This document shows, piece by piece, positions 14,301 through 24,160 of a DNA stretch of 64,000 nt. Under the pieces are notes generated by a model that saw only the letters and a list, made by a program, of their open reading frames with translations, did no database searches and was not told the DNA's origin. Position 1 is the stretch's first letter. Every line of letters starts with the position of its first letter. The DNA is from Antedon bifida (lineage: Eukaryota > Echinodermata > Crinoidea > Comatulida > Antedonidae). The DNA is taken from positions 3,472,001 through 3,536,000 of the forward strand of contig OY727097.1 in NCBI GenBank assembly GCA_963402885.1, written 5' to 3'. The translations under genes and the position numbers were made by a program.

Positions 14301-17300
14301 TTATGAGGGCTTTATACCCCCTAAAAGCCTCATCATTCATTATGGTTATGGAATGTATTGAACATATTTTAAAAGGCTCGATTCATAATCAATTATTTAA
14401 AAAACATATATTTGTACTCTCGAAAATTAAAAAAATCTGCAACCCCCTGTATCCGCTCCAGCAACAACTGCTTAGAGACATAAAGCCGTTCTTATGACTA
14501 CATTTACATCATGATTCAAGTATAGTACTTTACTATGGAGAGTACAACCATCTTATTATACAGTAACCCATTGCCGACGGTCCGCTTGTCGTGTGAACTT
14601 ATAGAGCATGTCAATTTACATTAATGAAGAATATAACAGTTATTATATATTCAAGGAATTAATATATCACTTTCATTGCCGAACATAAATATATCACGTT
14701 TTTGACTTGTCAACCGTGTGGGCGACAGTTAATACAGATAGTTACATAAAGATTAAGACAATTATATTACATATTGTCATGTATTGCGTATTTTTTGTTT
14801 TACATGTATATAAGCTGAGATTAACCTACATTTATTTATTTATAGACGCTGAAAGATAACTTGTTTTTAATCTATAGATGAAATAAGTAACAATTTAGTA
14901 TGTTTGCAGGTCATTGAAAAATAATGAAATATCATTTGTGCATCCGTTGGCGTTAACATCGCTTGTGAATCTTGTGGAGTTGTAAGTATATTATTACATC
15001 GATTGTCATTATGCATCGATTATCATTATGAATCAATTATCATTATGCATCGATTATCATTATACATCGATTACCGATTATCATGCATCGATTATCACTA
15101 TACATCGATTATCGATTATCATTATACATCGATTATCCATTATTATACATCGATTATTGATTAGCATTATGCATTGATTATCGATTATTATTTATCGATT
15201 ACATTATGCATCGATTATTAGTATAAATCGGATATTGATTATCATTATGCATCGATTAATCATCGATCAATACATCAATGGGTTGTTTCGTTATGTAGCG
15301 TATTGAGATTCATATAACATTAATAAAATAATAGCAATTCACACATATTTTGTGTTCTTATTTTCTATTTTTCATTGTATTTTCTATTTTTCATTGTATT
15401 GTGTCTAAGATATTCAATAACTCACCAACAAATTAACGTGTTACGTTATAATTCTAGAGACAATATCTATACGGTTCCTATAACCATGTAGGTGTTCTCC
15501 ATGCACTAACGTTGTTATTTCTACACTAGGCTATCATTATCTAATTTCATTAGATTAAAAGTTCGATTTACATCGTATGTTTGTTTAAGTATGATTAATC
15601 ACGTGCTTTCTTCTCTTAAGGGATTTATCCAAAAACAGAATAGACAGACTGTCATCAGTGCAGTTCAAGAACTTAACCAAACTCAGTCATTTGTAAGTGA
15701 AAAACCACGCTCTGTTTGTTGCGTATAAATTAACACATTAAAAATTGTTTTTTTTCGATCACGTTGAATTAATTGAGTTGATATGATGATCTATAAATAG
15801 ATATATTAATAAAATATCTTTGAATTTAATGAGGCTTTGCTATTATATGATACAAATGAAGTGCATAACATGTATTCATTTGGAAAAATTATTGTAGGAT
15901 AATATAAATGCAATTTAACACGAACATGATACATTTATATTATGAAACTATATTTATAAACGATGAGTAAATAATTGAATTTGGACGTTATACATTTGCC
16001 ATATTGATTACTATATTATGACGCACAGTATTTTAAATTTTTTTTTAATGTAATTAATATTTTAATTAATAAATACATTAACATTATTATTTATTAGTAA
16101 ATAATGCATAGCAATACCATTTACCAGTACCAGAATATTTTTTCACTTAATGCGTTCCATACTTCGTATGTTTAAAAACAGCTAACAACAGCAAAACAAT
16201 TCGCTATATAAACATTGAAGAGTTAAAATATTCAATGAAATAAATGTCTGTTTTATTTTTGTTCACAGATCATTGGATTTCAATCTGTTTCGAACTCTTC
16301 CTGTTGATGTATTTCACGACTTAGTAAATCTTGAAATCTTGTAAGATACCCATAAACATGTATCATACTTCAACATTAAATTTTCTAAATGCTAATCGCC
16401 AATGGCCATGCTGAATGTGACAGCAATTTTTTGCGATGCTATATCTCTCTTTTTCAACTGATAGAAATCATATCTTTAAAAATGTGTTGCTAAATGTCTT
16501 TAACTATAATCGCCAATAGGCATGTAACGTTTCAGTGCAATGACAACTATACAATGAAAGTAAATCGATTGTGAAGTTTCTCCCTGCAGCTAACTGCATT
16601 GTGAGAATAGTACTTTTATAATAAGACGTTTGATTAAACAATTAAACGAGACTGTAAGTTGAAGCTGTGATTCTACACTGTCCTCCAGAATTGTAGAATG
16701 AATGGTTATCTGTGCAATGGTACAAATAATGTCATAAGGTGAAAATACATTTCATCTTTCTCCTAATGAAATTATTTGTTCCATTACACGAATATAAAAC
16801 ATTCATACTCATGTGTGTTGAATTTCTTATTTATTTTAGGAGACTTGAAGGTATTACAATTAATAATATCGAACCGGCGATGTTTGAAAACCTAGAGAAG
16901 CTTACTACGGTGTAGGTGATTGTTTTAACACGTATCACACATACATAAGATGCTATAATCTTATAGGTATTCAACTGTTAAAACACAATAAGTGAACATG
17001 TACACAATGTTTTCCCTTATCATTCCCAAGCAAGTGCCATTAATTAGGACATAATAGGAGCTCGAAATAAATAATAGGCTTCAATTCATTTATGTACCTT
17101 AACTAGATAGGAAAAAATAAGTTTATTTTATGCCTAGCTTACATGGATAAACTGACAATAACCACTGCTCACCGCAGGGAGGGCTTTGAATATTCTTAAA
17201 GCACCCCTATACCATATTAGTAACGCCATCTTGATCGCGTTGTATTGAAATGATTAAGTGAACCTTAGAAGTGCATTAAGTGGATACTGGGTTTGAATTG

Positions 17301-20300
17301 ACAACGAAGCAGATAAAATGTTCAAATGTATGTGTCTCTTTAGATTTAAAAAGTAATATTTATCACCAGTAATTAGGATATATTCACTGTGATGATTGAT
17401 TTAAGATTAATTAGTATTAGGCTGAGCATGAATGCATGTAGCCTGTGGATATACATTATAGTTAATTGAATATAAATCTTAAATCTTCTTAAAAACATGT
17501 TTCCAGTTACGTGCCATGAATGAGAAATGACTATGTAGCCTTGGAATATTCACTGTGTATATACACACTGACAGTTTAATCTAATAAGTGCTTCGGTTTG
17601 TATAAAGACATACATAAAGTAACACAATAATGTGGGAATTACGAGCTTACTGTAGAAACTGCGCGAAATAATTGACACAGACCGACAGAGGGCGTGCTAT
17701 TTAATATTTCAAACACATTAACGATACAGATAACTCGAGATTTTAATAGGTTTTTGTAACGTCACCAAAAATAGACAAATGTACATAGTAACATATAAAC
17801 ATGTATTTTTAATTTCAGTTACTTTTCATCGTTTCAATACTGCTCGTATGTACCACATGTAAGGAATTGTAACCCTAAAACAGATGGTATTTCGACGATC
17901 TACAATCTTATGGCAAACAGAATCTTACGCGTGTCGGTGTGGACGATGGCTACGTTGACGTTCGTCGGAAACCTAGGTGTCTTCATCAGCCGACTCCTCA
18001 TGAAAGCGGAGCACAAAGTGTACTCACTGTTTATCAGGAATCTCTGTGGTGAGAAACCTAATCAATTGACAAAGTCTGTCTCCTCACTTATAGAAAACTT
18101 TACCGATTGTTTGTTTGAAGTATGAAAAACTAATGTTTCCTTGTGTAGATTTTTTTAAATTTGTTTCCCGCAGTTTACCGAAGTTTGTCAACTAGTCTAA
18201 ACTAGCAAACCTTGGAAAACTTCTTGGCAACCTCGTTCTAGTTTGAAAATAAAGCTGGCCATTGTAGACTATAGGCTTTAGTTTCAATTAGTTCCTCTTC
18301 AATTTGGCAGATCTCCTATATTTCCTTTCCATATCTTGTATAATCTTCTCTTCCTACCACCTGTCTCTTTTTTTTGCACGACTACCTTAACTTAAGGTAA
18401 AGTACTTTAATTTGCCTAGCTACACTACAATAGCAAACTTTAGTTTGCAAACTCCGAGTTAGTCAAGAAAATAAATTTGCTTAACAAACTACAGAAAATT
18501 AGTTTGTACAAGTTAAAGCCTAGTGTACTCTAGAAATCAAGCAAATGGTTTCAGCTACTTTTAGAAAACTTTACCAAATTTGTTTGCCAACACGTGTTCT
18601 CGAGTTGATTTGTAATGGAAGTATCATCCTAGTTTAAACTTCTACAAACTGTTTTTCTACAGTTTTCCGAAGTGTTTGAACATGATTTTGAAACTTAATT
18701 TTGCTTTTATACTTTCCAGCCGCTGACTTTCTAATGTCAATTTACTTGTTCATAATCGCCGTACAAGACCATAGATTCCGTGACAACTACAACCAAAACG
18801 CGCGCCAATGGATGGACAGTATAGGCTGCAAGATGACGGGTTTCCTAGCCATGGTCTCCAGTGAGGTCTCGGTGCTGCTCCTTGCTTTGATTTCCGTAGA
18901 ACGTTTTGTATGTATCGTCTACCCGTATGAATGTCGTCGTCTGAAAAAGAAAAAGGCAACGATAATTATCTCAAGTATTTGGACTACAGGTGCATTGATC
19001 GCATGTGTTCCGATGTTTGTAGAAAGTTATTTTGGAAACTTTTATGGAACCAATGGTGTATGTTTTCCGCTGCATATACATGAACCACGTTTGAAAGGAT
19101 GGGAGTACTCTGCTGCGATTTTTCTGGGAATCAACCTTCTGGCTCTTGTCCTGATAATTGTGTCATATGTTGGTAAGTGTATGCCTACTGTCGAATTAGC
19201 TTTACAATTTCTTTCACTCTTTCTTGATCAAACATGCCAGTAATCTGGAACTTCTTCCTCTCTCGGTTTTGGACACAATGTTACCAAATTCTATAACACC
19301 ATAACAATGTAGTCTCGGTACAACTATAATCTGTTTTATTTTTGTATCTGTTTTTTTATTCAAATGTTACAATTTTCTATAATAACTACTCACTACTACT
19401 GATCTTTAATATATAATTAATTCTACCATTTTTTTTCTTCTCTGTATATAGGTATGTTTATGAGCATACGGACCACGCGTAATGCTGCGACCGTGCAAAT
19501 AGGCTACAAGGGCGATATGAAGTACGCACGTCGTTTCTTCTTCATCGTTCTCACCGATTCTCTCTGTTGGATACCTATCATGATTATTAAATTGATAGCA
19601 CTTTTTAATATTCCGATAACTGGTAAGCGTAATAAGGAATCTGTTAACCTAACATATTAGGCATCATTCTCCATTACATTCATAATGATGATAACTTTGG
19701 TCGAGTCAATCCAAGTAGGCATAATAGGCGTAATATCATTTATTGTAATACTTTAGAATATAATATCTCTTTTTTGTGCTAGAAAATCTATATACATGGA
19801 TCGTAATATTTGTATTGCCGTTAAACAGCGCCCTCAATCCGATTTTGTATACTATTTCGACAACCACTTTTACTCAATGGTTTATGAAGGCGCTAAAATT
19901 ACACGTGACGACACAGAACTACGTCACGCATAGCCCACAGTTCACGAAGAGAGCAAAAAGTAAGTTTTTTATATTTAAATAGCGACCTTTCATGTTTGAA
20001 ACATGATGAGCATGCGCAGAATGTTAGACCTAATAGTTACGTAATGGGTGGGGCGCCGTGAAAACAATGGTCAATATAATAGGCCTATACAAATGTTACT
20101 CAATACCCTAAGGAATATCCTTCCTTATACCTGATACCTCGTGACTAAAATACCTAATCTAATCTAATTTACAGAATCGCATATTGAAATAAATAAGGAA
20201 AATATCGCTGACATGTCTGATAGAGTTCTGTCTTCAACAAGACCATCACTTCAAACAAACTGTAGCGACTTGCTGCCAAACACAACCTCAGCAGATGAAG

Positions 20301-20392
20301 ATGCCGCCGAACCACCACAAATACACCTTGATACTCGCTGTTATGTTGAACCACCAACATCAATAACAGCATCTTACGTAACATGTGTTTAA
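2355..20392 (+). CDS. Relaxin-receptor-like type C LRR GPCR (RXFP1/2 class), copy 1
   Basis: A plasma-membrane peptide-hormone receptor of the LGR type C family, whose known members bind relaxin/insulin-like peptides and signal through G proteins. Exons: 2355-2394, 3591-3725, 7104-7199, 7919-8030, 8945-9016, 9755-9826, 10926-10997, 12645-12716, 12946-13020, 13814-13885, 14910-14981, 15621-15692, 16269-16340, 16840-16911, 17819-18048, 18720-19172, 19452-19622, 19783-19959, 20175-20392. All introns are GT-AG and the total of 2,355 nt is divisible by three (784 residues plus stop; vertebrate RXFP1/2 are about 755). Order: signal peptide (from MFSLKLLTTG), one LDLa module with six Cys (about residues 22-58), linker, LRRNT (CRCGNRTEIDC), ten LRRs of 24-25 residues on phase-2 exons, LRRCT (FQYCSYVPHV), 7TM, and a 72-residue tail. 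One LDLa plus ten LRRs is the RXFP1/2 plan; whether it is an orthologue of RXFP1, RXFP2 or both needs a tree. Confidence 0.9.
2395..3590. other. Intron 1 of the receptor
   Basis: Starts with a GTATGT donor after the signal-peptide exon and ends in AAAG at 3590. A short motif around CGTATGAAACACCATACGTGCC at 2463 recurs slightly altered near 3368, each followed by TTTTTACTAAT, so two diverged copies of an interspersed repeat of about 80 bp lie here. Nothing coding was seen. Confidence 0.5.
3938..4215 (+). repeat. tRNA-derived SINE
   Basis: The head reads like a Leu/Ser tRNA: box A TGGCCAAGCGG near 3949 and box B GGGTTCGAGCC near 4001. The body contains GTGCACTTTAAAGAACCTAG, a motif typical of deuterostome and mollusc SINEs, and ends in an A-rich stretch after 4200. 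It lies in the intron between the LDLa exon and the linker exon. It is a retroelement rather than a functional tRNA, because the sequence runs on past the T-arm without an acceptor stem. Confidence 0.65.
5527..5982. mobile_element. MITE family A cluster (TIR with GGTTCCCACTAG)
   Basis: A full element lies at about 5781-5982, starting AAGCGTGGTTCCCACTAG and ending with its inverse CTAGTGGGAACCACGCTT. To its left is a related element (5527-5655) followed by three or four tandem copies of only the element's end (roughly TTTACGTTGCGTCCTAGTGGGAACCAA, about 5655-5780). The family is about 200 bp, non-coding and palindromic at its ends, and recurs at least eight times in the window. It has no transposase; the superfamily is not clear. 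Confidence 0.75.
6682..7008. repeat. Three tandem copies of a 111-bp unit
   Basis: Three nearly identical units begin at about 6682, 6793 and 6904, each with the segment TTAGGCCTAACATTGG near its start. They differ at only a few positions, so the array is young. It lies in the receptor intron before the linker exon at 7104. Confidence 0.9.
7252..7386. mobile_element. Diverged MITE family A element
   Basis: Begins AAGCTTGGTTCCCACTAGG and contains GCAACGCAA direct repeats and a GATTGGTCAA segment also seen near 5610 and 26910, so it represents a sub-type of family A. Its right end is degraded. It lies in a receptor intron, just after the linker exon. Confidence 0.5.
8743..8918. mobile_element. 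MITE family B (TIR CTCTGTCTACACTATC) with internal tandem expansion
   Basis: Ends are inverted: AAGCTCTCTGTCTACACTATC on the left and GATAGTGTAGACAGAGCTT on the right. Inside, the 21-bp segment TAGTGATATGCCCAAATATGG is repeated about four times, whereas other family members carry it once or twice. It ends 26 bp before LRR exon 8945. Confidence 0.8.
9072..9241. mobile_element. MITE family B
   Basis: Inverted ends CTACACTATCAAACTAG and GATAGTGTAGACAG surround ATATGGTAGTGATAT-type internal sequence. It lies in the intron directly after the LRR exon 8945-9016. Confidence 0.75.
9419..9558. mobile_element. MITE family B
   Basis: A compact member of about 140 bp, flanked by AAGCTCTGTCTACACTATC and its inverse (GATAGTGTCGACAGAGCTT). 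It is the second family B element in the same 738-bp intron. Confidence 0.8.
9836..10065 (-). mobile_element. Probable LINE 3' tail, reverse orientation
   Basis: Read on the minus strand this contains CCCAATGGAAATAAG, followed by AT-rich sequence ending in a run of A and T. The same signature (CACAATGGAAATAAG) occurs in the retroelement tail at 59127-59404, so both are likely 3' ends of one CR1/Jockey-like family. No open reading frame is preserved. Confidence 0.45.
11208..11368. mobile_element. MITE family B
   Basis: Inverted ends AACTCTGTCTACACTATCAC and GATAGTGTAGACAGAACTTTT with two internal copies of the CCCAAATATGGTAGTGATATG segment. Intronic, between LRR exons 10926-10997 and 12645-12716. 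Confidence 0.75.
11589..11900. mobile_element. Foldback element with 84-bp arms, carrying a nested MITE A piece
   Basis: Left arm 11589-11672 and right arm 11817-11900 are near-perfect inverse complements (outer end CAGGCTGTAATCATTGAAG). The 144-bp centre contains the right half of a family A element (about 11673-11780, ending AACCACGCTTAA). Such an arrangement would form a long hairpin. It is non-coding; the reading frame across it is accidental. Confidence 0.8.
12119..12330. mobile_element. MITE family A, full length
   Basis: Starts AAGCGTGGTTCCCACTAG and ends CTAGTGAGAACCAAGCTT, about 210 bp, with GCAACGTAACGCAAC near one end and CGTTGCGTTACGTTGCGT near the other. It lies in the same intron as the foldback element at 11589. 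Confidence 0.8.
13533..13751. mobile_element. MITE family A, full length, reverse orientation
   Basis: Begins AAGCGTGGTTCCCACTAG and ends near TTGAGAACCAAACTTTA. The asymmetric inner segment (GATTTCACGCAGG and the GCATTTTCTTACG-type segment) is inverted relative to the copy at 12119. Confidence 0.75.
14997..15270. repeat. ATCGATTATCATTATGC minisatellite
   Basis: About sixteen imperfect copies of a 15-18-bp unit containing ATCGATTATCATTA begin 15 bp after the donor of LRR exon 14910-14981. The counterpart in copy 2 (about 54447-54745) differs in unit number and order, as expected for replication slippage. Confidence 0.9.
17819..20392 (+). other. LRRCT and seven-transmembrane exons of receptor copy 1
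   Basis: Five exons carry the signalling half. Visible class A landmarks: Asp in TM2 (AADFLMSIYLF), an ERF in place of DRY at the end of TM3 (followed by VCIVYPY, as in relaxin receptors), the extracellular loop 2 segment YGTNGVCFPLH, LCWIPI in TM6 and NPILY (NPxxY) in TM7. The split of the 7TM region into several phase-1 exons fits the RXFP class rather than LGR4-6, which keep the 7TM in one exon. TM2 begins with an arginine (codon 18036-18038) where copy 2 has methionine. The protein ends in T-C-V, which matches a class I PDZ-binding C-terminus. Confidence 0.9.
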
Positions 20393-22194
20393 AGGTTCCT
20401 TTCCATTCCAGTTATGTCTACCTTCTCATCTGCTATCTATTCAGGCTTTAGTTATTATTTACCCGCGTAAGTTCGTTTCATGGTGGGTACAGTTATAGAT
20501 TACTTCTTGGTGGGTAGGAACTAACTTACCCAGGTAAATAACTAGCCTGAACCGCTTATGATACTCCAATAGAAACATCTTTCATTTAAAAATACTTTAA
20601 GGCTCGGGGTTATCTTAAGCCTGTTTTCCTGTCGACGTAACGTTATGCAGAGGCGCGGTGGATTGAGTAGATGTGAATGTGTTAAGTGAGTGTAGGCCCT
20701 ACACGTCTGGGATAGGTTTGGACAGATTTGCATTATGAAAGGTGTAAAATTAAATCTATATATTATATGATATGGAAGATTTATAGAAATGTATAGAATG
20801 TTTTTATTATTGGATTAGTTGCTTCAGTTGTTTTACACTTTAAGCACCGTCAATTATCTTTGTACTGTATTTTGTTACGTATGTACTTTATCAATATCAT
20901 TGCCATATGACTATTTGTTGGGTTTTTAAAATATATTTAAAAAACGATCATTATTAAAAAATTAGCTTAAAAGTGCAAATATTGTTAAAAACATTATATT
21001 AAAAATTAGCTAAATTGTAAATAAGCAAAACATAATTGAAATATAATACATTAGTTTAATTTTATTCCAAGCAGCTTACGATGCGGAACTTGTTATTGTG
21101 GTGTGTATATAGTGTAGAAATATCAGTGCGACATAACATACTTTTAATATATGACTTATGCAGAAATATGTTCGATCTTGATAATGCTAATGTCAGATTT
21201 GTATTGCGTATAATGTATTGTTTTATTGAAACGTCACAAGCGTTACATTCCATTTTAAAGAAGAAAAATGTGTTCCGTATATTTAGTAGATTTTGAAGTT
21301 GGGGATATCAAGTTTGACACTCCGTCCTATGCTAATATTGTGCTATAGCTTATGCGCTTCGGCGACTAGGTTTGTTGTAAAACGACGCATTGAGAAACTT
21401 TCCTCCTTTGAGTGAGGAATCATGGGATAATTTCAGCTAGGGAAATGGTCAAGGTGTATTTCAAACATTTCAAGACACAGCGTTTTCTCTCAAAATAATG
21501 GTGAGACACGCACGCGCCTACGGGATCTGCCGATGACGTCAGAATTACACATAGTTGTAAGTAGTATAATAATACCAATATGGTATTAACAAGTGGCAAA
21601 CCAAATATAGAAAGGTGTATTTGTAGATATGGTAATTAATTTTGTCATTAACAGCATTATTTTAAAATAAAATTTTTATTTTTTTATGGTAACATTTGAC
21701 GATTGTTTTAATAATTAATATTGTTTTATAATTAATATTGAATAAACATTTATTTTTTAAACTTTATGATTATTTATTTCTAAATTTGTTTTTGTATCAA
21801 CTTTCAATTTAAGATTCGGGTTACAATTATTTTGTTAGAATTTTTTATACACACCATTTCAGAAATAAAACTGTTTTAAAAGTGTTTCCATTCATTAATT
21901 TCCATAATGTACTTTGACATGTTTTATTGATGTTTAAAATATGCTGAAATCGACGAAAACATTTCCAATTTCGATACATACGGACGGTACTAGTAATAGT
22001 AGTCAGTTTGGTTAGTGATATTATACATCATGTACTCATCAAGTAGTAGGCCTACCAATAAATCGGGTTTTGATCATTTTCAGAAATTTATTTATTTTTT
22101 TTTTTGGTTTAAATTACATTAATTTACTTTGAAATGTTTTAATATTTAGATTATTTTGAAATTGGCGAATAATTTCCAACGGTACGTTGGACAT

Positions 22195-22275
22195 AACACA
22201 CGTATTCGCACCAGGTCACCGCGCCGCACAGGTGGTCGCGCGTCGCACCAGGTCACCGCGGCGCACCAAGCACAC
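22195..22275. repeat. GC-rich direct repeat
   Basis: CACCAGGTCACCGCG occurs twice about 41 bp apart within an 80-bp GC-rich island (CGCCGCACAGG, TCGCGCGTCGC) in otherwise AT-rich DNA. It is kept unchanged in copy 2 (62200-62285). Confidence 0.7.
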
Positions 22276-22522
22276 CAATAAGAAGAGGACACAGAAATAA
22301 ATCTGTTTGTATGATTTACAGATTTTGAAATCGTTAAATTGACTGCCAGCAATTGTTTGAGTCAATATTAATCAACGATTTTCCAATGTGGCGTGGAAGA
22401 TTTATTAGTACCTTTATCGATTTTTATTTGTTCGATTTTATTATTCGATATCTGATAATTGATTAATTAAAATTTATCAGTATTGAGGAGGAAAGTTACA
22501 GCTATGGATGAAAATAATATAA

Positions 22523-22661
22523 AGCTTTGTCTACACTATCAAAATAGTTTAAGAAATAAAGTGTGATGTGCCTAAATATGGTAGTGATATGACGTTATCA
22601 TGTGTCATATATAGGCACATCACATTGTGTTGTAATAGTTTGACAGTGTAGACAGAGCTTA
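22523..22661. mobile_element. MITE family B
   Basis: Inverted ends AAGCTTTGTCTACACTATC and GACAGTGTAGACAGAGCTT, about 139 bp. The same element is present at 62515-62652, so it predates the duplication. Confidence 0.8.
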
Positions 22662-23023
22662 ACGCAGGCCTGGTACAACGATTGTATAGGCTCTTTCTTG
22701 TATAAAATCATGCATAACAAACACATGGTATTATTACATACATCAGTATGAAGCACTTCAAGTCGTATAATAATATGATAGATGATATCATTAAATTTAT
22801 AGATTATAGTTTTACATAAAATAAATCACCGGGTCTTGTATTATTGGAGTATATTCTATTAATAGCATACCAATCTCCGTTTAATTATATCGAATTACTC
22901 GGCGTCTTCTGATCTACGTTGATAATGTTTTGATCTTCACATTCAATGTCGTCGTTTTATGATTTCAAGCAATAACAGAAATAAAAAAAAGTATGTCAAT
23001 CCATCAACTTTTGTTATTAACAA

Positions 23024-23232
23024 TTGGTAAAGAAGATGATGAGGAGGAGGAGGTGGATGAGGAGGAGGAGGAGGAGGAGGAGGAGGAGGAGAAGATGTAA
23101 AGTTTTGTCTACACTATCAAATGTGATGCACTCATATATGGACACGATGACGTCATATCACTACCGGTACCATATTTGGGCAAATCACACTTTTTTGTCA
23201 CATCAAGTTTGATAGTGTAGACAATGCTTAAG
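23024..23232. repeat. GAG/GAT-rich array followed by a MITE family B element
   Basis: An (AGG)n/(GAT)n purine tract at 23030-23098 abuts a family B MITE at about 23098-23232. In copy 2 the purine tract is shorter and GAT-richer (63024-63068) and the MITE is at 63072-63200. A short reading frame rich in Arg that crosses this tract is an artefact of the repeat. Confidence 0.85.
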
Positions 23233-23508
23233 AAGGATAATGGCAATATTGAGAGGAGGGCAGATAAGACAAAGATAGGAACAAGTTCTTATTACTTAAA
23301 TGGTTTTGGCTACCCCTTTGGAATGACAAAATTATACTTACATAAAGATACCTAATTTTAAACGGTTGGTAATTTAAATTGACTTAACGATGGACGGAGG
23401 AGATTGTTGCAAATGGAGGGAATAGCATAAAAAAAAAGAATAGGCCCTACTTAGGTATATGTTACAACGAGAAAATGGAATGTAGGGAAATGTCCTCTTC
23501 TTGATACG

Positions 23509-23665
23509 ATGATGATGATGATGTATGATTATAATGATGATGATTATGACGATGATGGTGATGATGATGATGATACTTATAGCGATGATAATATGACGAT
23601 GATACTCATAATAATGATGGTAATAATAATAATGATGGTAATAATAATAATGATGATACTCATGC
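23509..23665. repeat. GAT/AAT trinucleotide array
   Basis: Long imperfect (GATGAT)n changing to (AATAATGATGGT)n. It differs in length from the copy 2 counterpart at 63476-63640. Minus-strand reading frames rich in Ile and Ser across this array are repeat artefacts. Confidence 0.9.
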
Positions 23666-23883
23666 TATAATAATGAAGAATATATAATGAAGATAATAAG
23701 GATGGTAATGTATATGAATAGATATAGAAAAACAAATTATCATTAAAAAATATCGATGCTGTCCCTCTCGTAATCAACACAATTGTATATGGAAAGTAAT
23801 CGCTATATCGTTGTATTGGAATAATGGACGGCTTGTTAGTTAAATTTGACCAATCACCAGATGTTTGCATAGTCTCATTTGCA

Positions 23884-24002
23884 TATAAACCTGCATTATA
23901 AAGCGTTTTGTACATCGTTCAGATTTTTAGTTAAGATCTGGTGAGTGGATCGGCAGGACACCCCTTGTTGAACCGTTGTTAACGAACTACAAGAAGAAGC
24001 TG
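23884..24002 (+). promoter_or_regulatory. Putative TATA promoter and non-coding first exon of the secreted-protein gene
   Basis: Two TATAAA words lie at 23884-23889 and 23897-23902. A TCAGAT initiator-like sequence follows with A at 23921, about 24-37 bp downstream. The presumed exon runs to 24002 (AAGCTG, then the donor GTGAGT); another possible donor is at 23940. An acceptor at 24151-24152 (CTTTCAAG) opens the exon with the ATG at 24161. The start site is inferred, not shown. Confidence 0.55.
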
Positions 24003-24160
24003 GTGAGTTGCTATAGATATTTCAATTCAATCAATTTTAATCTAATGTTAGCAAGAGCTAGCCTAGTCACCTTATTGTTCTTGGTAGGAATACAGTAGTA
24101 TCCCAAACCATAAACCACGATAGCTCCAACATTTCTCTTGTTTTCTTTCAAGCCATAAAC

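Larger units (their letters stand above)
20393..23880. other. Receptor 3' flank and intergenic region
   Basis: Between the receptor stop and the next promoter. Possible polyadenylation signals (AATAAA) occur at about 21740 and 21865. Reading frames of 60-71 residues here (for example 21081-21296) are preserved in copy 2 only because the copies are young; they show no domain, signal peptide or splice context. The region also holds a GC-rich repeat, two family B MITEs and two trinucleotide-rich arrays, listed separately. Confidence 0.5.
14200..24040. repeat. Large duplicated segment, copy 1 of the 10-kb repeat
   Basis: Sequence from 14200 (TCGATAAACCTTATTACC) to 24040 matches 51746-64000 in the same orientation, with about one or two percent substitutions by eye plus indels. 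The match still runs at the end of the window, so the true right limit is unknown. It covers the last four LRR exons and the 7TM exons of the receptor, its 3' flank, and the promoter and 5' exon of the next gene. Three insertions present in copy 2 are absent here, giving empty sites near 14465, 15930 and 19390. Confidence 0.97.

Noticed and set aside
18750..18959. Minus-strand frame opposite the 7TM exon (also 58481-58690)
   Set aside because: Shadow of the receptor coding strand.
21081..21296. 71-codon frame conserved in both copies (also 61099-61314)
   Set aside because: Conservation reflects the young duplication; there are no protein features and it lies in the presumed receptor 3' flank.
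23024..23212. Arg-rich 62-codon frame
   Set aside because: Translation of an AGG repeat plus a MITE.
23577..23915. 112-codon minus-strand frame
   Set aside because: Much of it translates the GAT/AAT array, and the rest has no recognisable domain.
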